A stretch of DNA of 18,065 bases from Pseudorhodobacter antarcticus (GCA_945897655.1 CAMDHB010000026.1:1-18065); one strand, 5' to 3'. Shown: positions 1 through 8,417, counted from the stretch's first letter. Made by a program: numbers and translations. Notes: a model not told the origin generated them from the sequence alone.

Positions 1-757
1 CGGGGATGACATTGAACGCCTCGGATTCCGTTCGGAACGAAGTGACCGAGACCACGACCGATTCCAGCGGGTCGGTGTTGCGCGAGACGATGCTTTGCAG
101 GGTTTGCACAACGGTGCAGGCCATCAGAGTGGTGTCAACGGTGCGGTGCGGATAAGCGGCGTGACCGCCCTTGCCCGACAGGTTCAGTGTGAAGTTGTCG
201 GTCGCGGCATAGAACGGCCCCGGCCTGATGGAAAAGTGCCCCACAGCCATGCCAGGGGAGTTGTGCATGCCGTAGACCTCTTTGATGCCAAAGCGCGGGA
301 TCAGCCCGTCCTTGACCATCGCCTCGCCGCCCGCACCACCCTCTTCGGCGGGTTGAAAGATTACGGCGACAGACCCATCGAAATTCCGGGTTTCCGCCAG
401 ATATTTCGCCGCCCCCAGCAGCATCGCCGTATGCCCGTCATGGCCGCAGGCATGCATCTTGCCCGGGGTTTTACTGGCATAGGGCAGACCCGTCGCCTCG
501 AGGATCGGCAGCGCGTCCATATCGGCACGCAGGCCCACGACATGGCCCCGCGTGTCGGAGCGGCCCTTGATCACACCCACAACGCCAGTGCGGCCAATCC
601 CCTCGACCACCTCGTCGCAGCCAAATTCGCGCAACTTGGCGGCGACAGTGGCGGCGGTGCGGTGGACCTCATACAGCAGTTCCGGGTTTTCATGCAGGTC
701 GCGCCGCCACTCGGTGATCTCGGCTTGCATTTCAGATAGACGGTTCTTGATCGGCAT
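1..757 (-). CDS. M20D-family amidohydrolase (hippurate / N-acyl amino acid hydrolase type), 3' end off the left edge
   Basis: Metal-dependent amidohydrolase of the M20D group (hippurate hydrolase, N-acetyldiaminopimelate deacetylase, plant IAA-amino acid hydrolase relatives), which cleaves the amide bond of N-acyl amino acids, probably in the cytoplasm. Only the first 252 codons lie in the window; the family is usually about 380-390 residues. Seen directly: the N-terminal DLHxNPE-type segment (residues 20-26), LRADMDALP (77-85), the metal-binding motif HACGHD at 102-107, and PAEEGGAGG (137-145) with the adjacent glutamates E138/E139 that supply the catalytic base and a metal ligand. The chosen ATG at 757 follows an AGGGAAA ribosome site; a second in-frame ATG lies nine codons in. 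It starts 10 bp after the ABC ATPase stop, so it is very likely the last or late gene of that operon. The family is secure; the acyl and amino acid specificity is unknown. Confidence 0.93.
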   Translation of the reverse strand, partial: MPIKNRLSEMQAEITEWRRDLHENPELLYEVHRTAATVAAKLREFGCDEVVEGIGRTGVVGVIKGRSDTRGHVVGLRADMDALPILEATGLPYASKTPGKMHACGHDGHTAMLLGAAKYLAETRNFDGSVAVIFQPAEEGGAGGEAMVKDGLIPRFGIKEVYGMHNSPGMAVGHFSIRPGPFYAATDNFTLNLSGKGGHAAYPHRTVDTTLMACTVVQTLQSIVSRNTDPLESVVVSVTSFRTESEAFNVIP

Positions 758-767
758 GATTTCCCTT

Positions 768-2579
768 TCAGCCCTGCAGGACAAAGTGCCCCGGTGCGAC
801 CTGTGTGTATTGCGACTTGGCGGGCTGATGGCCCAGTGGAAAGATCGGCGAAGAGATGGGTTTGAAGTTCATATCCCCCTCAAAGCGGCGTGTGGCGGGG
901 TCGGCGATGGGTACGGCAGACAACAGCGACCGCGTATAGGGGTGGCTTGGATTGTCAAAGATCGCTGCCCTTGGCCCGATTTCCACGATGCGGCCCAGAT
1001 ACATGACGCCCACCTGATGCGCGACCCGTTCCACCACGGCCATATCGTGGCTGATGAACAGATAGGACAGGCCCAGATCCTCTTGCAACTCCATCATCAG
1101 GTTCAAAACCTGCGCCTGGACCGAGACATCCAGCGCCGACACCGCCTCATCCGCAACGATCAGCTTGGGGTTCAGGGCCAAGGCGCGGGCAATCGCCACG
1201 CGCTGCCGCTGCCCGCCTGACAATTCATGCGGAAAGCGGTTCATGAAATCGCGCGGCAGGCGGACGCGGTCGAACAGGTCAAGCACCCGCGCCTCCAGAT
1301 CCGCGCCCGAGGCAAGGTTGAAGTTTTGCAGGGGTTCGGCGACTTGGGCGCGGAGCCGGCGGTAAGGATTCAGGCTGGCAAAGGGATCTTGGAACACCAT
1401 CTGCATATCGGCCCGCGCCCGGCGCAGATCAGGGCGGTTCAGTGCGCGGATGTCGTTGCCATTGATCAGGATTTCCCCGGAGGTGGGTTCGATCAGGCGC
1501 AGAATCGACCGCCCGCAAGATGATTTGCCACAGCCGCTTTCGCCCACCAAAGCAAGGGTTTCACCCACATTGATGGTGAAGGACACATCCTCAACCGCGT
1601 GAACCTGCGCCATGGTGCGGCGCAGGATGCCGCCTTTGACGGGGAAGCGGGTGGTGAGGTTTTTTACTTCCAGCAGCACTTTAGCGGTGCGAGGTTTTCT
1701 GGGGGCCTGGGCCGCCCGCGCTGCCTCGTCGCCAATCAGGCGCATGCGTTCAGGGGCGGCTTTGCCCTTCATCTCGCCCAGTTTCGGCACGGCAGCCAGC
1801 AGGGCCTTGGTGTAGTCTTCCCTTGGGTTTTCAAAGATTTGCGCGACCGGGCCGGTTTCCACGATGCGTCCTTGATACATCACCACGACCCGGTCAGCCA
1901 TCTGTGCCACCACGGCCATGTCATGAGTGATGAACAACACCGCCATCCCGTTTTCACGCTTCAACCGGTTGATAAGTGCGAGGATTTCGGCCTGAATTGT
2001 CACATCCAAAGCGGTGGTCGGCTCGTCGGCGATCAGCAGTTTCGGCTCGCAAGCCATAGCCATGGCAATGACGACCCGCTGACGCATACCACCTGAGAGT
2101 TCATGGGGATATTGCTTCAGCCGCTGTTCCGGCTCGGGGATGCGGACGCTTTTCAACAGGTCAAGGGCGCGTTCCGTGGCCTCGGACTGCGACAGGCCCT
2201 TGTGCAGCATCAAGCCATCGGTCAGTTGGCGCTCGATGGTGAAGACTGGGTTCAGCGCCGTCATCGGCTCTTGAAAGATCATCCCGATTTCATTGCCACG
2301 CACCTGGCCCATTACTTGTGCCGAGGCGGCGGCGACATCGAGAGTTGACCCATCTGCACGGGTAAAATTCAGCGCCCCTTGAGTTATGGTGCCGCCGCCA
2401 AACTCGACAAGCCGCATCAGCGACAGCGAGGTGACAGATTTGCCAGAGCCGCTTTCGCCCACCACACACAGGGTTTCACCGGGGGCGATGGTGAAGGAAA
2501 CGTCCTGTACCCCGACGACGGTGCCGCCGTCCGTGGCAAACTCGACGCGCAGGTGATCGACGGAGACGATGTCTTTCAT
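768..2579 (-). CDS. Fused two-domain peptide-type ABC transporter ATP-binding protein (DppD-DppF fusion)
   Basis: Cytoplasmic ATPase that powers the import system encoded upstream. At 603 residues it carries two complete ABC cassettes in one chain, where most Dpp/Opp systems use two proteins; the E. coli glutathione importer ATPase GsiA has the same layout. First cassette: Walker A GESGSGKS at 41-48, signature LSGGM at 161-165, Walker B LLIADE at 181-186, switch His at 219. Second cassette: Walker A GESGCGKS at 346-353, signature LSGGQ at 453-457, Walker B LIVADE at 473-478. Each cassette is followed by the oligopeptide-transporter C-terminal segment (NPxxxYTxxLLxAVP type), so both halves look catalytically intact. 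The start codon overlaps the stop of the DppC-type permease by four bases (ATGA), which indicates translational coupling. Substrate not readable; peptides, amides or opine-like compounds are possible. Confidence 0.96.
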   Translation of the reverse strand: MKDIVSVDHLRVEFATDGGTVVGVQDVSFTIAPGETLCVVGESGSGKSVTSLSLMRLVEFGGGTITQGALNFTRADGSTLDVAAASAQVMGQVRGNEIGMIFQEPMTALNPVFTIERQLTDGLMLHKGLSQSEATERALDLLKSVRIPEPEQRLKQYPHELSGGMRQRVVIAMAMACEPKLLIADEPTTALDVTIQAEILALINRLKRENGMAVLFITHDMAVVAQMADRVVVMYQGRIVETGPVAQIFENPREDYTKALLAAVPKLGEMKGKAAPERMRLIGDEAARAAQAPRKPRTAKVLLEVKNLTTRFPVKGGILRRTMAQVHAVEDVSFTINVGETLALVGESGCGKSSCGRSILRLIEPTSGEILINGNDIRALNRPDLRRARADMQMVFQDPFASLNPYRRLRAQVAEPLQNFNLASGADLEARVLDLFDRVRLPRDFMNRFPHELSGGQRQRVAIARALALNPKLIVADEAVSALDVSVQAQVLNLMMELQEDLGLSYLFISHDMAVVERVAHQVGVMYLGRIVEIGPRAAIFDNPSHPYTRSLLSAVPIADPATRRFEGDMNFKPISSPIFPLGHQPAKSQYTQVAPGHFVLQG

Positions 2580-3391
2580 TTCGACCTCGGATCAAGAATA
2601 TCGCGCAGCACATCACCGAACATGTTCAACCCCAAAACGGTCAGCGCCACGGCCAGTCCCGGCACCACCGCCGTCCAAGGGGCAATGTCTAACTGGTCGC
2701 GGCTGGCCTGGATCATCAGGCCCCAGGATGCGGCAGGCGGTTGGGTACCAAGGCCCAGGAATGAAAGCCCCGCCTCGGCCAGGATCGCGAAAGCCAGGCT
2801 GATGGTGCCCTGCACGATGACGGCGGGCAGGATGTTAGGCAGAACGTGGCGGATCATGATCATGCCATCGGTGGTGCCCGAGGCACGTGCGGCCTCGACA
2901 TAGGGCATCTGGGCGACCCTGAGGGCCTCGCCCCGAATGATGCGGGCAAGATAGGGGGTAAAGGCAACCCCAATGGCGATGATGGTGTTCTGGATATTTG
3001 GGCCAAGAACGGCGCTGATGGTCAGGGCCAGCAACAGGGCGGGAAATGCCAAAAGGGTATCGACCAACCGCATCAGCACATTGTCGACAAAGCCGCCGAA
3101 ATAGCCCGAAATCAGGCCGAGGGGCAGCCCAAGCGCAATGCTCATCACTACGGCTGAAACCGCGATTTCCAACGAAGTGCGCGCGCCCAAAATGACGCGG
3201 AACATCATGTCTCGGCCGAGTTGGTCGGTGCCGAACAGGTGCCTCATGGACGGCGGGGCGCGCCGTGCCGTCATGTCCATCGCGGTGGCGGCGTCAGGGG
3301 GGATGACCATCGGGCCGATGATCGCGACCGCGGCGATGATCAGCAACAGCACGATTCCGATCAGGCCCTTGGTGGTAAGGAAGCGTTTCAT
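2576..3391 (-). CDS. DppC/OppC-type ABC transporter permease
   Basis: Inner-membrane permease of the peptide/nickel (PepT) import family, 271 residues, normal for DppC. Visible features: a hydrophobic first membrane segment at about 8-30, the DppC/OppC hallmark HLFGTDQLGRD at 51-61 in the first periplasmic stretch, several more hydrophobic spans, the EAA cytoplasmic loop that docks on the ATPase (EAARASGTTDG at 166-176, followed by HVLPN), and the usual C-terminal NMFGDVLRDILDPR ending. It lies 3 bp after the DppB-type permease and overlaps the ATPase gene by 4 bp. It should pair with the DppB-type protein as a heterodimer. Family assignment is firm; substrate is unknown. Confidence 0.95.
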   Translation of the reverse strand: MKRFLTTKGLIGIVLLLIIAAVAIIGPMVIPPDAATAMDMTARRAPPSMRHLFGTDQLGRDMMFRVILGARTSLEIAVSAVVMSIALGLPLGLISGYFGGFVDNVLMRLVDTLLAFPALLLALTISAVLGPNIQNTIIAIGVAFTPYLARIIRGEALRVAQMPYVEAARASGTTDGMIMIRHVLPNILPAVIVQGTISLAFAILAEAGLSFLGLGTQPPAASWGLMIQASRDQLDIAPWTAVVPGLAVALTVLGLNMFGDVLRDILDPRSK

Positions 3392-3394
3392 CTG

Positions 3395-4336
3395 TCACCC
3401 TAACCGAATACGCGGATCAATGACGACATAAAGCAGATCAACCAGCAGATTGGTCACCATCACCACGGCAGCAATAACAAAGACCGTACTTTGGATCAGC
3501 GGCAGGTCCCGGTTCAGCAGCGCCTGATAGGTCAGCCACCCCATGCCGGTATAGCCGAACAGGCTTTCCATCACGATGATCGACCCGAACAGATAGCCGA
3601 TCTGCAACCCCGCTATCGTGATGACCGGACCGATGGCGTTGGCCAGAGCATAGCGCCAGATCACAGTGCGCTCGGCCAGCCCCTTGGCGCGGGCGACGCG
3701 GATGAATTCCTGGGACAGGATACCTGTCATCGTGGAACGGGTCATCCGTGTGAGGTGGGCCATCAGGCCCAACCCCAGGGCCAGCGACGGCAAAAAGGCG
3801 CGTTGCAGCGTGCCCAAAGGGTCTTCGGAAGGCTCGACAAAGCCCGAGGAAGGGAACCAGCCCAGCCAGCGGGCAAAGACCAGGATCATCACGATGCCCC
3901 AAAAGAAATCGGGCAGGCTCACGCCGAGGAGCGAGGCGGAGGACGAGACGGTGTCCTGCCATTTGTCACGGTGAACCGCAGCCCACACGCCGAGCGGCAC
4001 GGCCAATGCCAATGCGATGACCATCGACATGACCACAATGATCCCCGACGCCACGGCCTTTTGCAGCAACAACTCGGCGATGGGTTTCTTGAAGATCAGC
4101 GAATTGCCCCATTCCCCGGTGAACATGCCCCATACCCAATGCCCATATTGCATCAGCAGAGGATCATTCAGGCCAAGGCTTTCGCGCAGACCTTCCAGCG
4201 CTTCGGGGTTGGACTGGGTGCCCATGATCATCATCGCCACGTCGCCGGGCAGGATATTGGTCACGGCAAAGGTAACCAGCGTAATCAGGAAAAGCGTCAA
4301 GATCACCGACAAAAGCCGGTTCAGCACATAGGTCAT
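3395..4336 (-). CDS. DppB/OppB-type ABC transporter permease
   Basis: Inner-membrane permease, 313 residues, the usual DppB length. Evidence: N-terminal membrane segment at about 9-29 followed by LPGDVA (29-34), the signature of DppB-type proteins; a soluble stretch with a LGLNDP motif (54-59); further hydrophobic spans at about 98-120, 145-163 and 183-196; and an EAA loop around EFIRVARAKGLAERTV (210-225). The C-terminus ends DLLYVVIDPRIRLG, typical of the family. The ATG at 4336 is preceded by a G-rich ribosome site (GGGGGC). Upstream, 51 bp separate it from the binding-protein stop and this gap contains a strong hairpin. Confidence 0.95.
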   Translation of the reverse strand: MTYVLNRLLSVILTLFLITLVTFAVTNILPGDVAMMIMGTQSNPEALEGLRESLGLNDPLLMQYGHWVWGMFTGEWGNSLIFKKPIAELLLQKAVASGIIVVMSMVIALALAVPLGVWAAVHRDKWQDTVSSSASLLGVSLPDFFWGIVMILVFARWLGWFPSSGFVEPSEDPLGTLQRAFLPSLALGLGLMAHLTRMTRSTMTGILSQEFIRVARAKGLAERTVIWRYALANAIGPVITIAGLQIGYLFGSIIVMESLFGYTGMGWLTYQALLNRDLPLIQSTVFVIAAVVMVTNLLVDLLYVVIDPRIRLG

Positions 4337-4358
4337 CAGCGTGCCCCCAAGGGTGACC

Positions 4359-4379
4359 GGCGGGCCGATGCGGCCCGCC
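4359..4379 (-). other. Perfect 9-bp GC-rich hairpin between binding-protein and permease genes
   Basis: The arms GGCGGGCCG and CGGCCCGCC pair perfectly around a 3-base loop. The hairpin lies 8 bp after the stop codon of the family-5 binding protein and upstream of the dppB-type start. No T-run follows on the minus strand, so it is not a classical terminator. Inference: it protects the upstream message from 3' exonuclease or attenuates read-through, giving more binding protein than permease, as described for REP-type hairpins after malE. A matching hairpin follows the other binding-protein gene in this window. Confidence 0.7.
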
Positions 4380-4387
4380 AGATAGCT

Positions 4388-5932
4388 TTAGGCCTTGAGC
4401 CAGACCTTGTGGAAGTTCAGGTTCGACCCGTTGGGATGCACAACCGTATCCAGCCCCATCACGGCAGGTTGCGCCCCGATGGTGCCATTGCGGAACCACA
4501 GGATGATGTCGTGGCTTTCATCCCAGATCTGCTTTTGCACCGCCTGATAGATCTTGGCGCGTTCGGCGTCATCCACAGTGACCCGGGCCTTGGCCGTCAA
4601 CTCGTCAATGACCGGGTCCTTGATGGCGCGGTAGTTGAACGCACCTTCCGAGTTCCAGACCGAGTAGTAAAGGAAATCGGATTCCCACAAGCTGAAGAAG
4701 TTCATCATGGTCATCTGATAGTCCTTGTCGACCCAGCACTGGCTGAGCCAATCGGCCCAGGTCAGTTGCTCGATCGTCAGGTTGACTCCGGCCATCTTGA
4801 ACCATTCCACCAAGATCTGCGCGGTTTCGATATGGTAGGGATAGTTCGTGGTGGCCTTGAACACGATGTTCAGGCTGCCCTCGGGATAACCCGCTTCGGC
4901 CAGCATCGCCTTGGCCCCCTCGATATCCTGAGCGCGCTGCTTGAGGTCCTTGTTATACGCCGCCGAGGTCGGGAAGCTGGGTGACGGCGTGGTTGCCCCC
5001 TGGCCCCACAGCGCACCCTGCATCAGCGCCTCCTTGTCGATGATCATGTCGAAGGCGACGCGCACCTTGGGATTCTGGAACGGCTCGAACGTGTGGTTCA
5101 TGTTGATGAAGTCAAAGTTCAGCGGGAACCAGGTTTTCACCTGCAACGTCGCATCACCCTGCAACTCGCCCACGCGGTCCAACGGGATGTCGTTGATCAT
5201 GTGCAACTCGCCGGTGCGCAGGCCGGTCAGGCGGGTGGTGGGTTCGGTGATCTCGCGCGCCTCTACCGCGTCCAGGAAGGCAGGGCCTTCCCAATACTCG
5301 TCGTGACGGGCCATCTTGACCACGGTGCCGACCTCATAGCTGACAAACTTGAACGGACCGGCGCCCATCGGGTTGGTGCCTTGGGTTGGACCAGAATCGA
5401 CCGGCATGATCACGCCAGCGCCGTTTTCGGACAGGCGTGACAGGAAGGGCGCGTTCACCGCGCTCATCTTGATCACGACGGTCAGGTCATCGGGGGTTTC
5501 GATGGCGGCCACATTGTTGAACACCTCAAAGTTCACCGCACCGGTAGCCGGATCCTTGCAGCGTTCAAAGCTGTACTTGACATCAGCCGATGTCATCACG
5601 GCGCCGTTGTGGAATTTGACGTTTGGCCGCAGCTTGAACGTGTATGACAGCCCGTCAGGCGCCACTTCAAAGCTTTCGCACAGGCCGGGGATCACGTTCA
5701 GGTCCTTGTCCACCGTTACGATGGACGAATGGATGTTCTGCAGAACGCGGCCAGACGAGGCTGTGCCGGTCTGGTGCATGTCCAGGTTCTGCGTGGTTTC
5801 CGAATGCCCCCAGATCAAGGTTCCGCCGCTGACGGGCGTCTCTTGTGCCCAAAGAGCGGAGGGCAGCGATAGCCCCATGAATCCTCCACCCAGAACGGCC
5901 GTGGAATTGCGAAGGAAGTCTCTGCGTTTCAT
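4388..5932 (-). CDS. Family-5 (DppA/OppA type) periplasmic substrate-binding protein, Tat-type signal
   Basis: Extracytoplasmic solute-binding protein that captures substrate for the DppBC/DppDF transporter, 514 residues, normal for SBP_bac_5. The N-terminus MKRRDFLRNS plus a glycine/leucine-rich core (11-27) is a twin-arginine signal (RR at 3-4), with cleavage probably near residues 29-30. Characteristic family segments follow: LNVIPGLCESFEV, LSYTFKLRPNVKFHNG, SADVKYSFER and a GAGPFKFVSYE stretch. The ATG at 5932 has an AAGGAG ribosome site at good spacing. It lies 80 bp after the amidase stop; that gap shows a small GGCCG/CGGCC stem but nothing else convincing. Such proteins bind di- or oligopeptides, nickel-ligand complexes, opines, glutathione or other amides; the pocket cannot be read by eye. 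The amidase and M20 hydrolase alongside favour an amide-containing ligand. Confidence 0.95.
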   Translation of the reverse strand: MKRRDFLRNSTAVLGGGFMGLSLPSALWAQETPVSGGTLIWGHSETTQNLDMHQTGTASSGRVLQNIHSSIVTVDKDLNVIPGLCESFEVAPDGLSYTFKLRPNVKFHNGAVMTSADVKYSFERCKDPATGAVNFEVFNNVAAIETPDDLTVVIKMSAVNAPFLSRLSENGAGVIMPVDSGPTQGTNPMGAGPFKFVSYEVGTVVKMARHDEYWEGPAFLDAVEAREITEPTTRLTGLRTGELHMINDIPLDRVGELQGDATLQVKTWFPLNFDFINMNHTFEPFQNPKVRVAFDMIIDKEALMQGALWGQGATTPSPSFPTSAAYNKDLKQRAQDIEGAKAMLAEAGYPEGSLNIVFKATTNYPYHIETAQILVEWFKMAGVNLTIEQLTWADWLSQCWVDKDYQMTMMNFFSLWESDFLYYSVWNSEGAFNYRAIKDPVIDELTAKARVTVDDAERAKIYQAVQKQIWDESHDIILWFRNGTIGAQPAVMGLDTVVHPNGSNLNFHKVWLKA

Positions 5933-6012
5933 TTCCGAACTCTCCTTGTTGGATGGCCGTTACGCGGCCTTGTTTACGAAAACTCCGCTTTGGCTGCGGG
6001 CTTGACTACGGC

Positions 6013-7668
6013 TCAGCCCGGAAAACCGGGCCGGCGGTTGGCAACGGCAAGGGCGCGTTCCAGCGCCATTCCCAGATTCAGCATCGGCCCCTCGTCGAAC
6101 AGGCGGCCCCACAGCGATATTCCCTGCGGCACGGTAAAGGTCTTGCCCGCTGTATCCGCCTCGCCCGTGGTCAAACTGCCCGAGGCGAGAGAGGCCGGGC
6201 TGCGGGTGCCCAGATCCTCGAAACCTGCCCGCAGATGCAAACAGGGATGGCCGGTATAGTTGGAAGCGATCAGCATGGGTCCGGTCATGAACGGGCCGAT
6301 CAGCACATCGCATTGGGTGAACAGGTCGTCCAGCGCCTGCATGACCAGATAGCGAAGCCGGTCCAATTGCACATGATCCACCGCCGAAAGGAAGCGTGCC
6401 TTGCGCATCGCATTTGGCCAAGCGGCGGCGTCTTGCCAGGTAAGGGTGTCGTCCAGTCCCGACATGGTCAGATCTTCAAAACTTGCAGCGGCTTCAGCAA
6501 ACAAGATGTTCATCAAGGTGCCATAGGGAAGATCAGGCAAGGAGACCTCGACCACCTCAACCCCAAGGGCGCGGGTGGCGGCGAGGGCATCATGATCAAC
6601 CGCAGTTGCCCCGTCGCCAAAGGCTTCTGCCAGATAGCCCACCTTTAGCCCCTTGATCCCCTTGGCCGCGTCAAACACAAAGGGGGCGGCGATGGTGGAG
6701 CGGTCATCTATATCAGCCCCGTTGAGCGCAGCCAAAACCACCGCAGTATCCTCGACCGATCGACAGATCGGGCCAACCTTGTCCAACGAATTGCAAAGCG
6801 CCATGCAGCCCGCGCGGGACACGCGGCCAAAGGTGGGCCGCAGGCCCGTGGTGCCGCAGCGTTGGCTGGGCGAGGTGATCGAGCCTAGCGTCTCGGTGCC
6901 AATGGCAAAGGCGCACAGACCGCCCGCCGTAGCAGATGCCGACCCGGCTGACGAGCCGGAAGAGCCTTCGTTCAGGTTCCATGGGTTCCGCGTGACGCCG
7001 CCATACCAGATGTCATTATAGGCCAGCGCCCCAACGGTGGTTTTGCCCAGCAGAACCGCCCCAGCCGCCCGCAGGCGGGTGACGATCCTGGCATCGGCTA
7101 CTGGCACGCGGTTCTGATAGGGTTCAGCCCCCCAACCGGTTACCACGCCCTTGGTATCGAACAGGTCTTTGACACCGTAAGGAATGCCATGCAGTGGTCC
7201 CAGATTTACCCCTGCCCGCGTCAGCGCATCCGCCGCATCGGCCTCGGCCAGTGCCAAGTCGGCGGTGACAGCGGCAAAGCATTCGAGTTTGGGGCCGATG
7301 GTTGCGATCCGGTCCAGATAGATCTGCGTCAGGCGGCGGCTGGTCAGGGTACCGCTTTTGATCCAGACGGCCAGATGGGTGATGGGCGCAAAGGCGATAT
7401 CCTCCTCCGCCTCGGGCATCGCCGCAGTCACATCCGACATGAACAGCACATCCGCGCCATGGGGCATGGCAAAGCCCGGCAGACGCGGGTCAAAGCGCGT
7501 CGCCATCGGCACTGAATTGGCCAGCGCCACCCCGCGCCTCGCGATAGCAGAGCCTATCTGCCCTTCCAGATTGTCCAGCATCTGCTGGCGCTCTGCCGCT
7601 GTATAGCTGACACCCATCAGACGCTCGGCGGCGGCGATTGTGTCCAGTGTGATATCCGTCTGCGTCAC
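6013..7668 (-). CDS. Amidase-signature (AS) family amidase with long N-terminal extension
   Basis: Cytoplasmic serine amidohydrolase, 551 residues. The AS catalytic triad can be placed: Lys167 in GIPYGVKDLF, cis-Ser239 in the GSSGSSAGSA stretch (235-244), and nucleophile Ser263 in TETLGSI. The 24-residue Ser-Ser spacing matches malonamidase E2 and FAAH. The Ser-rich block departs from the usual GGSSGGS (it reads SGSSAGS when aligned), and TLGSI replaces the common TGGSI. About 95 residues precede the point where a typical AS domain begins (HLAVWIKSGTLTSRRLTQIYLDRI); this helical-looking extension is seen in some amidase subfamilies. The start is a GTG at 7668 with GAGG six bases upstream, 15 bp after the gntR stop. 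Role inferred: hydrolysis of the imported amide or of a downstream intermediate. Substrate unknown. Confidence 0.93.
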   Translation of the reverse strand: MTQTDITLDTIAAAERLMGVSYTAAERQQMLDNLEGQIGSAIARRGVALANSVPMATRFDPRLPGFAMPHGADVLFMSDVTAAMPEAEEDIAFAPITHLAVWIKSGTLTSRRLTQIYLDRIATIGPKLECFAAVTADLALAEADAADALTRAGVNLGPLHGIPYGVKDLFDTKGVVTGWGAEPYQNRVPVADARIVTRLRAAGAVLLGKTTVGALAYNDIWYGGVTRNPWNLNEGSSGSSAGSASATAGGLCAFAIGTETLGSITSPSQRCGTTGLRPTFGRVSRAGCMALCNSLDKVGPICRSVEDTAVVLAALNGADIDDRSTIAAPFVFDAAKGIKGLKVGYLAEAFGDGATAVDHDALAATRALGVEVVEVSLPDLPYGTLMNILFAEAAASFEDLTMSGLDDTLTWQDAAAWPNAMRKARFLSAVDHVQLDRLRYLVMQALDDLFTQCDVLIGPFMTGPMLIASNYTGHPCLHLRAGFEDLGTRSPASLASGSLTTGEADTAGKTFTVPQGISLWGRLFDEGPMLNLGMALERALAVANRRPGFPG

Positions 7669-7683
7669 GTCAGGCCTCGCACG

Positions 7684-8400
7684 TCATGGGTTCAAAATGC
7701 GGTTCAGGTTGGTGGCAAGCGTCGTCAGATGGGTCCGCATGGCCGTTTCGGCGGCCAAAGGGTTGCCGGCCTCAATCTGGTCAATCACGGCATGGTGTTC
7801 GGCGTCGCTGATCTTCAGCGTCTCCATGGACCGCGCCTTGGACCGCAAGCCCCGCCACCCCTCATTACCGCGGATTTCGTCGATCATGGAAAACGCGGTC
7901 AGCAAAGGCTTGTTCCGGGCCGTCCGCGCAATAAACCGGTGCAAGGCGCCGTCCCACAACTCGATCGCCTCGGCATCCGCGGCCTCGACCGTGCGCCGCG
8001 CCAGATTGCGCATCCGCTCGATGTCAGCGGGCAAAGCGTGGCGGGCTGCCATGGCCGCCAAAGTAGGCTCGATGCAAAGCCTTGCCTCCATCACCTCGGC
8101 AAAGTTGGTCTCACCCACAATTTCAGCAGCTAGCACCTGCGTCTTGTCGGGGGCTTGCCCCGCAAAGGTGCCCTTGCCCTGCTTTCGCCATATCAGCCCC
8201 TCGGCCAACAAGGTTTCCAGCGCATTGCGCACCGCGCGACGTCCAACTCCCATGCTGTCGGATAAATCACGTTCGGTCGGCAGCCGGCCATCGGCGGGCA
8301 GGTTTCCGCGCTCAATCATACCCTGCAACCGCGCCCTGACTGCACTGGCACTGTCTGCAACCGAAAGGCTCTGGCGTGGCATCGTCATCGGCTGAACCAT
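7684..8400 (-). CDS. GntR-family transcriptional regulator, FadR/FCD subfamily
   Basis: DNA-binding regulator, 238 residues. Residues 18-80 form the GntR winged helix-turn-helix, with the signature LPTERDLSDSMGVGRRAVRNAL at 40-61 and the wing QGKGTF. Residues 105-232 fit the FCD ligand domain, with candidate metal ligands Asp150, His154, His203 and His224 in the expected order (WDGALHRF, EHHAVI, MRTHL). It is the first gene of the minus-strand operon, and FCD regulators usually control the adjacent catabolic genes in response to a carboxylate-type ligand, so autoregulation plus control of the amidase/importer operon is likely. The start is uncertain: ATG at 8400 is the longest, but in-frame ATGs lie at residues 5 and 7 and none has an obvious ribosome site, so the message may be nearly leaderless. 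Confidence 0.94.
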   Translation of the reverse strand: MVQPMTMPRQSLSVADSASAVRARLQGMIERGNLPADGRLPTERDLSDSMGVGRRAVRNALETLLAEGLIWRKQGKGTFAGQAPDKTQVLAAEIVGETNFAEVMEARLCIEPTLAAMAARHALPADIERMRNLARRTVEAADAEAIELWDGALHRFIARTARNKPLLTAFSMIDEIRGNEGWRGLRSKARSMETLKISDAEHHAVIDQIEAGNPLAAETAMRTHLTTLATNLNRILNP

Positions 8401-8413
8401 TTGTTGATTGGTT
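8395..8413. promoter_or_regulatory. Candidate gntR operator (AACCA-N9-TGGTT)
   Basis: An imperfectly spaced palindrome with 5-bp arms AACCA and TGGTT around a 9-bp AT-rich centre overlaps the gntR start codon, just downstream of the predicted promoter. GntR/FCD regulators commonly bind short inverted repeats near their own start. The arms are short and could arise by chance, and the arrangement differs from the TGGTnnnACCA-like FadR consensus. Confidence 0.25.
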
Positions 8414-8417
8414 CTTA

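Noticed and set aside
95..739. A plus-strand open frame at the left edge
   Set aside because: The minus strand encodes an M20 hydrolase with HACGHD and PAEE motifs across the same bases.
3491..4984. A 497-codon open frame on the plus strand opposite the permease and binding-protein genes
   Set aside because: It is antisense to two clear ABC transporter genes, is rich in Gln/His/Arg/Asp as expected for a reverse-strand shadow in GC-rich DNA, and spans a gene boundary.
5955..5969. GGCCG/CGGCC stem between amidase and binding-protein genes as a regulatory hairpin
   Set aside because: A 5-bp stem with a 5-base loop is common by chance at this GC content.
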